Origin: Lachnospiraceae bacterium | Lineage (GTDB): Bacteria; Bacillota; Clostridia; Lachnospirales; Lachnospiraceae | Reading direction: 5' to 3' | DNA length: 64,000 bases | NCBI GenBank assembly: GCA_022791975.1 | Contig: JAAWAC010000041.1 | Span: 281,363 to 345,362, forward strand | Shown: positions 26,604 to 36,328 of the stretch, piece after piece | Layout of the letters: the number at the start of each line of letters is the position of its first letter | Numbering within the stretch: position 1 is the stretch's first letter | The notes under the pieces: model-generated | The model's input: the letters and a program-made list of their open reading frames with translations, nothing else | Told to the model about the DNA's origin: nothing | The model's database searches: none | Program-made: the position numbers and the translations under genes

Positions 26604-27695
26604 ATGAAAAAGAAAGTACTGTCACTGTTATTGTCTGTAGGCATGGTAGCCGGCTTACTGGCAGGCTGCGGCGATCTGGGCTCTGGGGAAGCTCCCACTG
26701 CTGATGATGTTAAGACGGAGGAGCCGGCCGTAAACATTGAGACCACATCCAAGGATGCGGAGGTAATTATCCGTATTTCCAATGGTAGTGCTGCTACCGC
26801 TCCCTTCTGTGTAGCCCAGGATACGGTTTTCAAGCCTGAGATTGAGGAAGCTTCCGACGGAAAGATTGCCGTGGAGGTATATTACAGCAATCAGCTGGGC
26901 AACGATACCACCTCTACCGAGGCTCTTCGTTCTGGTGACCTGGAGATGAACAATACATCCACCGCTCCCCTGGTAGGTCTTGTGCCGGAGCTGGCTGTAT
27001 TTGATATCCCCTTCCTGTTCTCCAGCTATGAGCAGGCAGATTACGTGATCGACAATGGTCTGGGCGAGTACCTGAGCAATAAGATTGCAGACAAGGGTAT
27101 CTATGTAATCGCATGGAATGAGAATGGTTTCCGTAACCTGACCACCGTAGAGGGCAAAGAGGTACATACGCCCGATGATTTGAAGGGCTTAAAGATCCGT
27201 ACCATGGAGAATCAGTATCATATGTCCGCATGGAGCGCTATGGGTGCTAGCCCCACTCCTATCAATGGTTCCGAGATTTACACCTCCCTGCAGTCTGGCG
27301 TGGTTGACGGACAGGAGAATCCTATCCCTAACTTCTACGCTCAGCAGATTCACGAGGTATCTCCCTGCATTACTCTGACGGAGCATATCTACTCCCCCAT
27401 GCTGCTTTGCTATTCCAAGACTCTGTTTGACAAGCTTACCGAGGAGCAGCAGAAGATCGTGCGGGATGCAGGCGCAAACTACACCATTGCTGAGAGAGAA
27501 GAGAACAGACGGCAGAGCGACGATTTGCAGGCACAGTTGGATGCTGACGAGAAATACACCGTTATCGTGCTCTCCGAGGAGGAGAAGCAGCCCTTCAAGG
27601 ATCTGACCACAGGTCTTTGGGATGAGGTTGGAAAGGCAGCTGGAGATGAGGTTATGACCATGCTGAATGATCTTCTGGCAGAGTCCACCAAATAA
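26604..27695 (+). CDS. TRAP transporter substrate-binding lipoprotein (DctP family)
   Basis: 363 residues. A lipoprotein signal ends in the lipobox LLAGC (Cys22), so the protein is anchored outside the membrane. The DctP core contains LKIRTMENQYHMSAWSAMG and ESQ/VDGQENPIPNFYA, where the conserved Arg and Asn/Gln residues bind the carboxylate of the ligand. It delivers a sugar acid to the DctQ/DctM permease encoded 6 kb downstream (33554-35329). Unusually, dgoD and an ABC cassette lie between binding protein and permease. Ribosome site TTGGAGG. Confidence 0.93.
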   Translation: MKKKVLSLLLSVGMVAGLLAGCGDLGSGEAPTADDVKTEEPAVNIETTSKDAEVIIRISNGSAATAPFCVAQDTVFKPEIEEASDGKIAVEVYYSNQLGNDTTSTEALRSGDLEMNNTSTAPLVGLVPELAVFDIPFLFSSYEQADYVIDNGLGEYLSNKIADKGIYVIAWNENGFRNLTTVEGKEVHTPDDLKGLKIRTMENQYHMSAWSAMGASPTPINGSEIYTSLQSGVVDGQENPIPNFYAQQIHEVSPCITLTEHIYSPMLLCYSKTLFDKLTEEQQKIVRDAGANYTIAEREENRRQSDDLQAQLDADEKYTVIVLSEEEKQPFKDLTTGLWDEVGKAAGDEVMTMLNDLLAESTK

Positions 27696-27744
27696 ATGAG
27701 ACGTTTCTGTCAGGACTTTATATAAAAAAGACGACAGACCAAGA

Positions 27745-27808
27745 GGCGGGGGCTGGCGCATTAAGGAAAGCGGTTGTATATGCAATGCTTAGTGCGGCGG
27801 TCCCCGCT
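27745..27808 (+). other. Two-tier intercistronic stem-loop after the TRAP binding protein gene
   Basis: Outer stem 27745-27752/27801-27808 (GCGGGG with CCCCGC core) and inner stem CGCATTAAG (27757-27765) with CTTAGTGCG (27788-27796) fold within the 140-base gap before dgoD. No T-run follows. Such structures commonly protect upstream mRNA and raise binding-protein yield relative to distal genes. Confidence 0.6.
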
Positions 27809-27836
27809 CAAGTATAAAAGAAAAGGAGAGAAGGTT

Positions 27837-28985
27837 ATGAAAATCACAGAGGTAAATACTTACTTTGTGCGTCCTCGCTGGGGGTTTGTGGAGATTGTCA
27901 CAGATGAGGGCTTCACTGGCTGGGGCGAGGCTGTCCTGGAGGGGCATGCAAGAGCTGTTCTGGCCTGCGTGGAGGAATATCGAGACTATCTCATTGGTCA
28001 GGACCCGGCACGAATCGAAGATATCTGGAGCACCATCTACCGGGCCGGTTTCTATCGGGGCGGCGGTGTGCTTATGAGTGCCATCTCTGGCATTGACCAG
28101 GCTCTTTGGGACATCAAAGGTAAGGTGTTTGGTGTACCGGTATACCAGCTTATGGGCGGCGCTTGCCGCAACAGCATGAAGGTGTATTCCTGGATTGGAG
28201 GAGATCGGCCTTCTGATGTGGGAGCAGCAGCTAAGGAGCGCCAGGATGCAGGCTTTGCTGCGGTGAAGATGAATGCCACCGAGGAGCTGCAGATGATCGA
28301 CACCTACGATAAGGTAGATGCGGTGCTGGAGCGTGTGGCGGCTATCCGGGAGGCCTGTGGCAAATATTTTGGTATCGCTATTGATTTCCATGGACGGGTA
28401 CATAAGCCCATGGCCAAAGTGTTGGCTAAGAAGCTGGAGGAGTTTGACCCCATGTTTATCGAGGAGCCAGTGCTCTGCGAGAATATGGAGTGTTTCAAGG
28501 AGATCGCGGCGGCCTGCAATGTTCCCATTGCCACTGGTGAGCGTCTCTTTACCAAGTATGATTTTAAGCGCCTTTTCCAGGCTGGCGGCGTAGACATTAT
28601 TCAGCCTGACCTGTCCCATGCAGGTGGTCTCACCGAGGTGAAGAAGATCGCGTCCATGGCTGAGGCCTATGACGTGGCCCTGGCTCCCCATTGTCCTCTG
28701 GGACCCATCGCCCTTTCTGCTTGTTTGCAGGTGGATGCTACCAGCTACAATGCGGTTATCCAGGAGCAGAGCATGGGGATCCACTACAATGTGGGCAAGA
28801 CAGTTCTTGACTATGTAAACAACAAGTCTGACTTTGATTTTATAGACGGCTATGTAAATCTTCCGGTTCTGCCAGGCCTTGGAGTGGATGTGAACAAGGA
28901 GCTGGTGCTGGAGGAGAACAAGACTCCCCACAACTGGAAGAACCCTGTATGGCGGCATAGAGACGGCTCTGTAGCCGAGTGGTAA
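27837..28985 (+). CDS. dgoD: D-galactonate dehydratase (enolase superfamily)
   Basis: Removes water from D-galactonate to give 2-keto-3-deoxy-D-galactonate. The protein is 382 residues, the same length as E. coli DgoD, and key residues fall at the same numbers: metal ligands Asp183, Glu209 and Glu235, and catalytic His185 and His285. [15 protein letters not shown] and the ending [14 protein letters not shown] also match. Start at ATG 27837 behind AAGGAGAG. No kinase or aldolase for the product is in the window. Confidence 0.94.
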   Translation: MKITEVNTYFVRPRWGFVEIVTDEGFTGWGEAVLEGHARAVLACVEEYRDYLIGQDPARIEDIWSTIYRAGFYRGGGVLMSAISGIDQALWDIKGKVFGVPVYQLMGGACRNSMKVYSWIGGDRPSDVGAAAKERQDAGFAAVKMNATEELQMIDTYDKVDAVLERVAAIREACGKYFGIAIDFHGRVHKPMAKVLAKKLEEFDPMFIEEPVLCENMECFKEIAAACNVPIATGERLFTKYDFKRLFQAGGVDIIQPDLSHAGGLTEVKKIASMAEAYDVALAPHCPLGPIALSACLQVDATSYNAVIQEQSMGIHYNVGKTVLDYVNNKSDFDFIDGYVNLPVLPGLGVDVNKELVLEENKTPHNWKNPVWRHRDGSVAEW

Positions 28986-29058
28986 GAACCGCCCGTCTGG
29001 CAGAAGAGAGGAAGCTGCCAGGAGAAGGGAAACGGAAAAGGTTTGGAGGAACGAGGGT

Positions 29059-30042
29059 TTGGCAATAGAGGGAAGTCATCTGGTGAAACGTTACGGTGAG
29101 AAAACCGCTCTGAACGACGTTTCCTTTCGGATAGAGACAGGAGAGATCGTGGGATTTTTAGGCCCCAATGGGGCGGGAAAATCCACAACCATGAATATAA
29201 TTGCCGGTCTGCGTCGGCCCAGCAGCGGTGCGGTGCGGATCAATGGCACGGATATGGAGGAGGAGCCCTTAAAGGCAAAAAGGCAGATGAGTTATCTGCC
29301 AGAGATTCCTCCTTTGTATCTGGATATGACCGTGGAGGAGCAGCTGCTTTTTGCCTGTGAGCTGCGGGGGATGATCGGAAAAAAGACAAAGCTTCAGTCT
29401 TATCTGGATGAGCTCTGTAGCAGGACGGATGTGGGCCATGTAAAAAAACGGCTGATCCGAAATCTGTCCAAGGGATACCGGCAGCGGATTGCTGTGACGC
29501 AGATGCTGGTGGGAGAGCCGGAGATTCTCATTCTGGATGAGCCCACCGTAGGTCTGGACCCCCGGCAGATTCGGGAGTTCCGGGATCTGATAGGAGAGTT
29601 GGCGAAAGACCATACCATTATTCTCTCCTCCCATATTTTGCCGGAGATTTCCTCCGTTTGTCGGCGGGTACTGGTGTTCGAGAGAGGCCGGCTTATTGCC
29701 GACGGGGAGACCAACACCCTCCAGGAAAAGCTTACGGGAAAGAAGAGCCTGAAGATAGCTGTAGCCGGTGAGCCTGACCAGGTGGAGCTGGTTCTTAGAA
29801 GTATTCCAGGCATTCTGTCCTTTACCCGCCTGCCAGATGAGGAGCAGGGTGCAGTATCCTATGAGGTGGATACCGCCCTTCAGGGAGATGTGCGTCGGGA
29901 GCTGTTCGGGGTGTTAAGCCGAAATCAGCTGCCTCTCCTTTTGCTAAAGCCTGTGGAATTTTCTCTGGAAAGGCTGTATCTCAGATTGACAGAGGAGGCG
30001 GAGAGCGGCCAGACGCAGGGAGAGGAGGCGTCGGGAGTATGA
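29059..30042 (+). CDS. ABC transporter ATPase, Gld/CcmA-like
   Basis: 327 residues; Walker A GPNGAGKST (about residue 35), signature NLSKGYRQRI, Walker B ILILDEPTVGLDP, and a C-terminal regulatory extension (about 220-327). It starts at TTG with GGAGGA 8 bases upstream and overlaps the next gene by ATGA. It forms one ABC complex with the next two genes, of the kind annotated as gliding-motility-type (GldA), which in Firmicutes has no proven cargo. It lies inside a TRAP operon. Confidence 0.9.
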   Translation: MAIEGSHLVKRYGEKTALNDVSFRIETGEIVGFLGPNGAGKSTTMNIIAGLRRPSSGAVRINGTDMEEEPLKAKRQMSYLPEIPPLYLDMTVEEQLLFACELRGMIGKKTKLQSYLDELCSRTDVGHVKKRLIRNLSKGYRQRIAVTQMLVGEPEILILDEPTVGLDPRQIREFRDLIGELAKDHTIILSSHILPEISSVCRRVLVFERGRLIADGETNTLQEKLTGKKSLKIAVAGEPDQVELVLRSIPGILSFTRLPDEEQGAVSYEVDTALQGDVRRELFGVLSRNQLPLLLLKPVEFSLERLYLRLTEEAESGQTQGEEASGV

Positions 30043-32114
30043 GAGCTGTTTACCGAAAGGAGCTGCGACAGTATTTCCGATCCGTGATTGGATGGCTGTT
30101 TCTGGCAATATTTCTCTTTATCAGCGGCTATTATTTTGTGCTGCAAAATTTGATGAACCGCAGTGGAGACATTTCCGTGTATTTTCGGAATGTGATCTCC
30201 TTTATGATGTTTCTGATGCCCATGTTGACCATGCGAAGCTTTGCGGAGGAAAAAAAACAGCGGACCGATCAGTTGCTTTTGACGATGCCCATCCGCACCT
30301 GGGATGTGGTGCTGGGAAAGTTCTGTGCGGCGCTGACCGTATTGGCAGCAGGTATGGGGGTGACCTTGTGCTTTCCAGTCATTTTGGCCTTTTACGATTC
30401 CTTGGAGCTGTGGGTGACCCTGGGTAATTACCTGGCTATGCTGTTGCTTCTGGGCTGCTTTTTGTCCATCGGGATTTTTGTGTCAGCTTTGACGGAGAAT
30501 CAGATCGTGGCGGCTATTGGCACCTATGTGATTTTGTTTGGCCTCTGGTTCTCCTCAGGATTTTCTGGCAGCATCCAGAATCAGCAGCTGTTGGATGCCT
30601 TAAGCAGCCTGTCTCTCATGGAGAAATACTATGAGATGGCTCTGGGGGTGTTTAATCCGGCTTCCATGCTGCTGTACGCTACATTGACGGGGCTCTTTTT
30701 GTTCTTTACCAGAATAGTCCTGGAGGGAAGACTTTGCCAGCTGTGGGCCTACAGCCTTTTGGTGGTATTGGCATCGGTGTCTGTGAACACCATGACGACA
30801 GAGGCGGTGAACCGGTTTGGCTGGAAACTCGATATGACAGAGGCAGGTCTTTTTAAGCTGTCAGACATTACCCGGGAGACCGGGGAAGGCCTAACAGAGC
30901 CGGTGGAGCTGATTTATCTGAACTCTCAGACCAGGGCGGACTCCTATGTGAGCCAGATGCTGGAGCGGTATGAGACCCTTTCCGGGCAGATCTCCGTAGA
31001 ATTTGTGGACATTACCCAGAATCCTTCCTTTACGGCGGACTACACCGCCCGGGGAATCCCCCTTAAGGAGGACAGTGTGGTGGTGAGGAGTAGCCGGGGA
31101 GAGGAGATCCTGGAGTGGGAGGATCTCTATGAGTTTTCCGGTAATGGACAGACCGGCTATATGATTACCGGGTTTGCAGCGGAAAGACGTCTCACCTCCG
31201 CCATTCTCAAGGTGACCGGGGAGAGCAGCCATAGTGCGGTATTGGTGCAGGGGCATTCCGAGCAGCTGTCGGAGGCTCTGGAAGAGCTTTTGCGCACGGC
31301 AGGCTATGAGACCAGGCGACAGGTATTAGACATGGAGGAGCTTCCGGATACAGTGGACACGGTGGTTATCGCGGGGCCCACCAAGGATTACTCCCTGTCG
31401 GAGATTGAGAAGCTGGATGCCTTCCTAAAGCGGGGCGGGAGCCTGTTGGTGTTCCGGGGAGCCGACGACGGAAATTTGCCGGAGTTGGATTCCTATCTGG
31501 CGGAATGGGGGATTATCCCCCAGGAGCTGGTGGTGTTGGAGCCAAGTCAGCAGATTGACACACCCATAAACCTGGTGCCAAGCTTTGCTTCTCACCTGAT
31601 AAATGTATATTTCTCCCAGAATCAGACCTATCTGGAGCTGCCCCGAACCAGAAGCTTTGCCATAGATAGTCAGGGCAGCCGGGCGGCTATTCCGGTGCTG
31701 AATTCCTCCCCAGATGCCTACGGGCGTTCTCTTACAGAGGACCTTTCGGATCTGAATCAGAGAGAGGGGGATGTAGAAGGGCCCTTTGTGCTGGCAGCCA
31801 CCAGTGAGGCCTCTGTGACAGTGGAGGGGAAGGAAGGTCGGGCGCATGTGTTTGTCTGTGGAAGCAGCTCTTTTTACACGGAGGAGCTTCTGGGAAGTGC
31901 TCATGTGGGCAACTCGGATTTGATTCTCCAGGCATTGGCCTGGTGTAATGAGGAGGAGGCTCAGGTAAACATTCCGGCCAAGAGCATGGGAGCCACGCAG
32001 ATAGCTATTACTAGAACATCAGTTCTTGGTTTGGCATGGGTTTTTCTGGGCTTATTGCCGGGAGGCTTGTTGCTGTGGGGTGTTGGCATCTTTTTTAGGA
32101 GGAGGCATTTGTAA
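30039..32114 (+). CDS. ABC-2 permease fused to a Gld-type extracytoplasmic domain (GldF-GldG-like)
   Basis: 691 residues. The first 260 have six membrane helices of an ABC-2 permease (FRSVIGWLFLAIFLFISGYYF first). The following 380 residues are a large outside domain of the GldG/ABC-transporter-associated type (TREDSVVVRSSRGEEI-like strands, then VDTVVIAGPTKDYSLSEIE), and a last helix near residue 660-685 re-enters the membrane. In Bacteroidetes these are two proteins (GldF and GldG); here they are one. Overlaps both neighbours (ATGA, then TAATG). Confidence 0.88.
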   Translation: MRAVYRKELRQYFRSVIGWLFLAIFLFISGYYFVLQNLMNRSGDISVYFRNVISFMMFLMPMLTMRSFAEEKKQRTDQLLLTMPIRTWDVVLGKFCAALTVLAAGMGVTLCFPVILAFYDSLELWVTLGNYLAMLLLLGCFLSIGIFVSALTENQIVAAIGTYVILFGLWFSSGFSGSIQNQQLLDALSSLSLMEKYYEMALGVFNPASMLLYATLTGLFLFFTRIVLEGRLCQLWAYSLLVVLASVSVNTMTTEAVNRFGWKLDMTEAGLFKLSDITRETGEGLTEPVELIYLNSQTRADSYVSQMLERYETLSGQISVEFVDITQNPSFTADYTARGIPLKEDSVVVRSSRGEEILEWEDLYEFSGNGQTGYMITGFAAERRLTSAILKVTGESSHSAVLVQGHSEQLSEALEELLRTAGYETRRQVLDMEELPDTVDTVVIAGPTKDYSLSEIEKLDAFLKRGGSLLVFRGADDGNLPELDSYLAEWGIIPQELVVLEPSQQIDTPINLVPSFASHLINVYFSQNQTYLELPRTRSFAIDSQGSRAAIPVLNSSPDAYGRSLTEDLSDLNQREGDVEGPFVLAATSEASVTVEGKEGRAHVFVCGSSSFYTEELLGSAHVGNSDLILQALAWCNEEEAQVNIPAKSMGATQIAITRTSVLGLAWVFLGLLPGGLLLWGVGIFFRRRHL

Positions 32115-33466
32115 TGAGGCAGCCAAAAAAGAGAATGCTGGCCCTGGGGCTTTTGACTGTGGTGTGCTTTGTGGCTACAGCGCTTCTTAAATTCTGGCAT
32201 CCAGAGCAGGTGCAGGAGAAACAGGAGCTTTATATGCTCACCAGTTATCAGGACTATCGCCAGGTGGTGGTGGCCCAGATTGTGCAGAGGGGGCAGGAGC
32301 TGACCCTGGGCAATGTAAATGGTGAGACGCTGATTGTGGGTGGGGAGCAAAAGCTGCCAGCTAATCAGCCTGAGATTTTGAAATTCTTCCAGAGCATTTA
32401 CGCCCTTCCCCTGGAGGAGAGGCTTGCGGAAGCCTCTTTGGGGGATTTGGCGGAGTATGGGCTGGATGAACCCTCGGCAGTGGTAACACTGGCCGATATA
32501 AATGACGGGGGCGTTTCCTTTTCATTGGGAAACCAGACGCCCGATCAAAAGTATTACTATTGTTCTGTGGACGGTGCAGGAGATATCTATCTCATGGCCG
32601 CAGACCAGGCGGAGCTTTTTCTTAGGCCTCTGGAGCAGTTCTACGATCTGTCCTTGTATCCGTCTTTGGCGGGGGAGGAGCTTTCCAAGCTGACGGAGGT
32701 GGAGCTTTTGGCAGATGGGGAGATTTGCTGGCATCTGGGCCGGGAGGAGGCAGACGGGGCAGATTTCATTCTTTTGGAGCCGGTAGAGCTTCGGGTCAGC
32801 CAGGAGCACCTGGAACAGACACTTCTTGAAGAGCTTAAGGTCCTCCAGGGAAGCCATTTGGTGGAGGTTGATCCGGCGGATCTGTCTCCCTATGGACTGG
32901 ATGTGCCCCGAAAGGTGTTGCGGTTGCAGATTGCAGGGAGCGAATATCAGGTTCTCCTTGGAAGCGAGAGTGAAGAGGGAGTATACGCCATGGCTTTGGA
33001 CCGGAAGCTGGTGGTATCCCTAAAGACGGAGGGCCTGGGATTTCTGGATTCTGGATATATGGAGATCTGTGGCAGTCAGCTTATGGATTACAATATCCAT
33101 AGAGTGGTCTCTCTTAACTTTGAGAGTGAAGAGGTCTTTCTTCCCTGTGAGCTTGCTGTGGAGGAAAACCAGGTTCATGCCCGTGTGGAGGGCACAGAGC
33201 TTGAGGAGGAGGCGTTTTTGGCCTTCTTTGAAAAGATGAATCTGCTTTCCATGGGAGGCGGTTATGAGGGGGAGGCAGGAGCATTACTTTTAAGGCTGAC
33301 CTATGGACTGACCGGAGGTGATTCCCAGGTGTATGAATTTTATGAGCTGGAGGATCGGCAGTGTGCTGTGGCGGTAAACGGAAGGCTTTTGTTTTGGTGC
33401 TATCGCTCACAGGTAGAAGAGCTTATTTTACAGGCCACGGAGCTATTGGAAGCAGAACAATCGTGA
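32114..33466 (+). CDS. DUF4340 membrane-anchored protein of the Gld-type ABC cassette
   Basis: 450 residues. One N-terminal membrane helix (about 7-25) is followed by two or more copies of the DUF4340 beta-rich unit, seen as GDLAEYGLDEPSAVVTL (about 107) and DLSPYGLDVPRKVLRL (about 256). It is usually encoded with GldF/GldG-like permeases and presumably sits outside as a partner of that complex. The ATG shares one base with the previous TAA. Function of the complex unknown. Confidence 0.88.
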   Translation: MRQPKKRMLALGLLTVVCFVATALLKFWHPEQVQEKQELYMLTSYQDYRQVVVAQIVQRGQELTLGNVNGETLIVGGEQKLPANQPEILKFFQSIYALPLEERLAEASLGDLAEYGLDEPSAVVTLADINDGGVSFSLGNQTPDQKYYYCSVDGAGDIYLMAADQAELFLRPLEQFYDLSLYPSLAGEELSKLTEVELLADGEICWHLGREEADGADFILLEPVELRVSQEHLEQTLLEELKVLQGSHLVEVDPADLSPYGLDVPRKVLRLQIAGSEYQVLLGSESEEGVYAMALDRKLVVSLKTEGLGFLDSGYMEICGSQLMDYNIHRVVSLNFESEEVFLPCELAVEENQVHARVEGTELEEEAFLAFFEKMNLLSMGGGYEGEAGALLLRLTYGLTGGDSQVYEFYELEDRQCAVAVNGRLLFWCYRSQVEELILQATELLEAEQS

Positions 33467-33553
33467 AAGGGCCAATGTTTTTAGGGGAGGAGGGAAGTGT
33501 GGTCTCCTATAAAAGACAGAGGCAAAGGAAAGAGAGAAGGAAGGAGAAGTAAC

Positions 33554-34045
33554 ATGACAGCATTGAAAAAAGTCAATGATGCGGCGATGAGGGCATTCAC
33601 TTGGGTTACCATTGTATTTGGTTCCTTTATGACCTGCATCGTATTTGTAAACGTAATTACCAGGTATGTGTTCCACACCACGATTCCCTGGGCCGAGGAG
33701 TCAGCCCGGTTCCTGTTTATCTGGGTGACATTCCTGGGCGTGGTAATCGCCAATGATAGGAAAGAGCATATGCAGCTGGATTTTGTGGTGAATCTGTTCC
33801 CCTATAATGTCCGGAAAGTGATTTTAGGTCTGGTGTATCTGGCTATCGTGGCATTCCTGGCGATTCTCATACACGGAAGCGTGCGCTACACGGTAAATCA
33901 GTGGGACTGGAAGTCCTCAGCTCTGCATATCCGCCATGGTCTTGTGTACATGATTGCACCGATTTCCTTTACCATGCTGGCACTTCAGTTTTTTGCCCGT
34001 GGAATCGGTGAATTTATGAGCATCGGAAAGGAAGAGGAGGTGTAG
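33554..34045 (+). CDS. TRAP transporter small permease (DctQ family)
   Basis: 163 residues, four membrane helices (about 14-38, 50-68, 85-107, 125-147). TRYVFHTTIPWAEESARFLF contains the conserved WxEE of DctQ proteins. It pairs with the large permease encoded 3 bases after its stop. Start at ATG 33554 behind AAGGAG; the longer frame from 33497 lacks a ribosome site. Confidence 0.94.
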   Translation: MTALKKVNDAAMRAFTWVTIVFGSFMTCIVFVNVITRYVFHTTIPWAEESARFLFIWVTFLGVVIANDRKEHMQLDFVVNLFPYNVRKVILGLVYLAIVAFLAILIHGSVRYTVNQWDWKSSALHIRHGLVYMIAPISFTMLALQFFARGIGEFMSIGKEEEV

Positions 34046-34048
34046 AAG

Positions 34049-35329
34049 ATGTTATTGGTATTTGTCATTGGTTTATTTGGTTTGGTATTGCTGGGTGCTC
34101 CCATTGCCTTTGCATTGATCGGCACCGCCATCTTTATGAGCCTGGCTCAGGGAGCAGGACTTCCCACCATGAAGCTGGCGCAGAGCTTTGTGATTGGCTG
34201 TGACAGCGTTCCTCTGCTGGCTATTCCTTTCTTTATGTTGGCTGGTGAGATTATGAACGAGGGTGGTATCTCCAAGCGTATTGTAAACTGGGCCAACGCT
34301 CTTCTGGGACATTTCCGGGGTGGCTTAGGGTATGTAGGCGTGCTGGCATCCATGATTTTTGCAGGCGTGTCCGGTAGTGCCGTGGCTGACACCTCCGCCG
34401 TAGGAAGTATCCTGCTCCCCATGATGCAGGAGACCGGCTATGAAAAGAACAAGAGTACGGCTCTTATTGCCTCCGCAGGATGTATTGGACCCATTATTCC
34501 TCCCTCCACCCAGATGATTATCTACGGTGTTATGGCAGAGGTTTCCGTGTCCTCCCTGTTTATGGGTGGCGTGGCTCCTGGTATCTTGATTGGTCTGGCT
34601 CTGATGGTGCTCTGGTCCTTCCATGCCAGAAAGGCCAATTATGCCACCCGTCCCCGTGCATCCCTGAAGGAAGTAGGGGTAGCCACCAAGGAAGCCATCC
34701 TGGCTGTTTTGCTTCCCTTCTTTATCATCGGATGTATCATCGGCGGTGTGGCAACGGCTACAGAGACAGCTGCTCTGGCTGTATTCTATGCCCTGTTTGT
34801 TTCTCTGCTGGTTTACAAGGAGATGGATATCAGACATCTGCCCCGGTTGGTGGCAAACGCTTGCCGCAGCACGGCAGTCATGATGATGGTAGTAGGAGCC
34901 GCCAATGTGGCTGCATACCTGATCACCACCGCACAGATTCCCCAGCTGCTGGCTAAGGCCATCCTTTCCGTAACCAACAATGCATATGTATTTATGCTGA
35001 TGGTGAACCTGATGCTGGTGCTGGTAGGCTGCGTGATGGACTCTGGTCCCGCTATTATGATTCTGGTTCCTATTCTGCTTCCCATCGCCAAGATGTTTGG
35101 CATCGATCCGGTTTACTTTGGCGTTGTTATGGTAGTAAACCTGTGTATCGGTCTGATTACGCCTCCTGTAGGAAACGTGCTCTATGTGGGCGTAAGCTTA
35201 GGACGAGTGAAGCTGGTGGATTTGATCAAGGCAATCTGGCCCAACATTGTGGTAATGTTTGCCGTATTGTTTGCCATTACTTATCTGCCCAACTTGATTA
35301 TGTTTATACCTAGGTTGGTTGTTGGCTGA
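34049..35329 (+). CDS. TRAP transporter large permease (DctM family)
   Basis: 426 residues with 11-12 membrane helices. Typical motifs are GAPIAFALIG at the start, FAGVSGSAVADTSAVGSILLP (about 110-130), GPIIPPSTQMIIYG and the C-terminal LCIGLITPPVGNVLYVG. It imports the ligand by sodium symport with DctQ and the binding protein encoded at 26604. A hairpin of GGCGTGC (35353-35359) with GCACGCC (35376-35382) lies in the gap before the next gene. Confidence 0.95.
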   Translation: MLLVFVIGLFGLVLLGAPIAFALIGTAIFMSLAQGAGLPTMKLAQSFVIGCDSVPLLAIPFFMLAGEIMNEGGISKRIVNWANALLGHFRGGLGYVGVLASMIFAGVSGSAVADTSAVGSILLPMMQETGYEKNKSTALIASAGCIGPIIPPSTQMIIYGVMAEVSVSSLFMGGVAPGILIGLALMVLWSFHARKANYATRPRASLKEVGVATKEAILAVLLPFFIIGCIIGGVATATETAALAVFYALFVSLLVYKEMDIRHLPRLVANACRSTAVMMMVVGAANVAAYLITTAQIPQLLAKAILSVTNNAYVFMLMVNLMLVLVGCVMDSGPAIMILVPILLPIAKMFGIDPVYFGVVMVVNLCIGLITPPVGNVLYVGVSLGRVKLVDLIKAIWPNIVVMFAVLFAITYLPNLIMFIPRLVVG

Positions 35330-35490
35330 TCTACATAAAATAGCAAGAGGAAGGCGTGCGGAAGTGAGTGCTCCTGCACGCCGGACTTGTTTCCTGCAAA
35401 GGGTGGGAAAAGGTATGGTTGTATGACCTTTATGGCTACTGCCAAGGGCGTATGGCTTTGACAAAATTGGAGAAATGGAGGAATAGACCC

Positions 35491-36273
35491 ATGAGAGGAT
35501 TGAAGGATAAGATTGCAGTAGTGACTGGCGGTGCAAAGGGCATCGGCAAGGGCGTGGCTCTGCGCCTGGCTCAGGAGGGAACCAACATTGTGGTGGCGGA
35601 CATCCTGGAGGAGGAGGCCCAGAAAACAGCTGCTGAGCTACAGGGACTTGGGGTAAAGGCTGAGGCTTTTAAGGTAAATCTCTGTGAAGAAAATGAGATT
35701 CTGGCCCTGATGGAGCATGTACATAAGACTTATGGCCGCATTGATATTCTGGTGTGCGTGGCTGGCGTACAGATTCGGGATTGGGCTACGGACTTTGATA
35801 CAGCTAAGTTTGATTTCCTGATGAATGTAAACCTGCGGGCTTACTATCTGTGTTCCCGGACAGCCGCCCGTTACATGAAGGAGCAGGGAAAGGGAAGCAT
35901 TGTGTGCATTTCCTCCGGAAATTCTGAGCGGTTTACCACCAAGCGTTCTCCCTACAATATTTCCAAGGCAGCCGTCAACGGACTGGTGGCAACCCTGGGT
36001 GTGGAATGGGGCAGATTCGGTATCCGCATCAATGCCGTGGCCCCCGGCTATGTGGAGACAGATCTGATGATGTCCGGCGTGAAGGAAGGCATCATTGATC
36101 TGGACAATATTATGAAGGTCATTCCCATGAAGCGGCTCTTGAGCACGGAGGAGATCGGAAATGGCGTGGCATTCCTGGCATCCGATGAGGCCAGCGGCGT
36201 GACAGGACAGACCTTGTTTGTGGATGGAGGCTGGAGCAAGAGCGGCCTGCCGGAAGAGAAGGATATGGATTAG
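35491..36273 (+). CDS. SDR-family sugar(-acid) dehydrogenase
   Basis: 260 residues. NAD(P) loop TGGAKGIGKG (about 13-22), catalytic Ser in VCISSGNSE (about 142) and Tyr/Lys in SPYNISKAA (Tyr about 155). The C-terminal GVTGQTLFVDGGWS is typical of classical SDRs. The pairing with the following zinc dehydrogenase resembles E. coli IdnO (gluconate 5-dehydrogenase) with IdnD, so action at C5 of a keto-aldonate is a reasonable guess. Start at ATG 35491 behind ATGGAGG. Confidence 0.87.
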   Translation: MRGLKDKIAVVTGGAKGIGKGVALRLAQEGTNIVVADILEEEAQKTAAELQGLGVKAEAFKVNLCEENEILALMEHVHKTYGRIDILVCVAGVQIRDWATDFDTAKFDFLMNVNLRAYYLCSRTAARYMKEQGKGSIVCISSGNSERFTTKRSPYNISKAAVNGLVATLGVEWGRFGIRINAVAPGYVETDLMMSGVKEGIIDLDNIMKVIPMKRLLSTEEIGNGVAFLASDEASGVTGQTLFVDGGWSKSGLPEEKDMD

Positions 36274-36328
36274 GAAGAGATCCAGGGAACATGTGACAGA
36301 TATAATAGAAAGGGAAGAGGAATTGACT

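Noticed and set aside
28850..29188. Long open frames on the minus strand opposite dgoD, uxaB, hsdM and others
   Set aside because: They overlap well-supported genes, have no ribosome sites or recognisable domains, and are shadows of the high codon bias of the real genes.
33554..35329. Reading the TRAP permeases as an unrelated second transporter
   Set aside because: No second TRAP binding protein is in the window and all genes run in one direction, so the DctP at 26604 is the likely partner.
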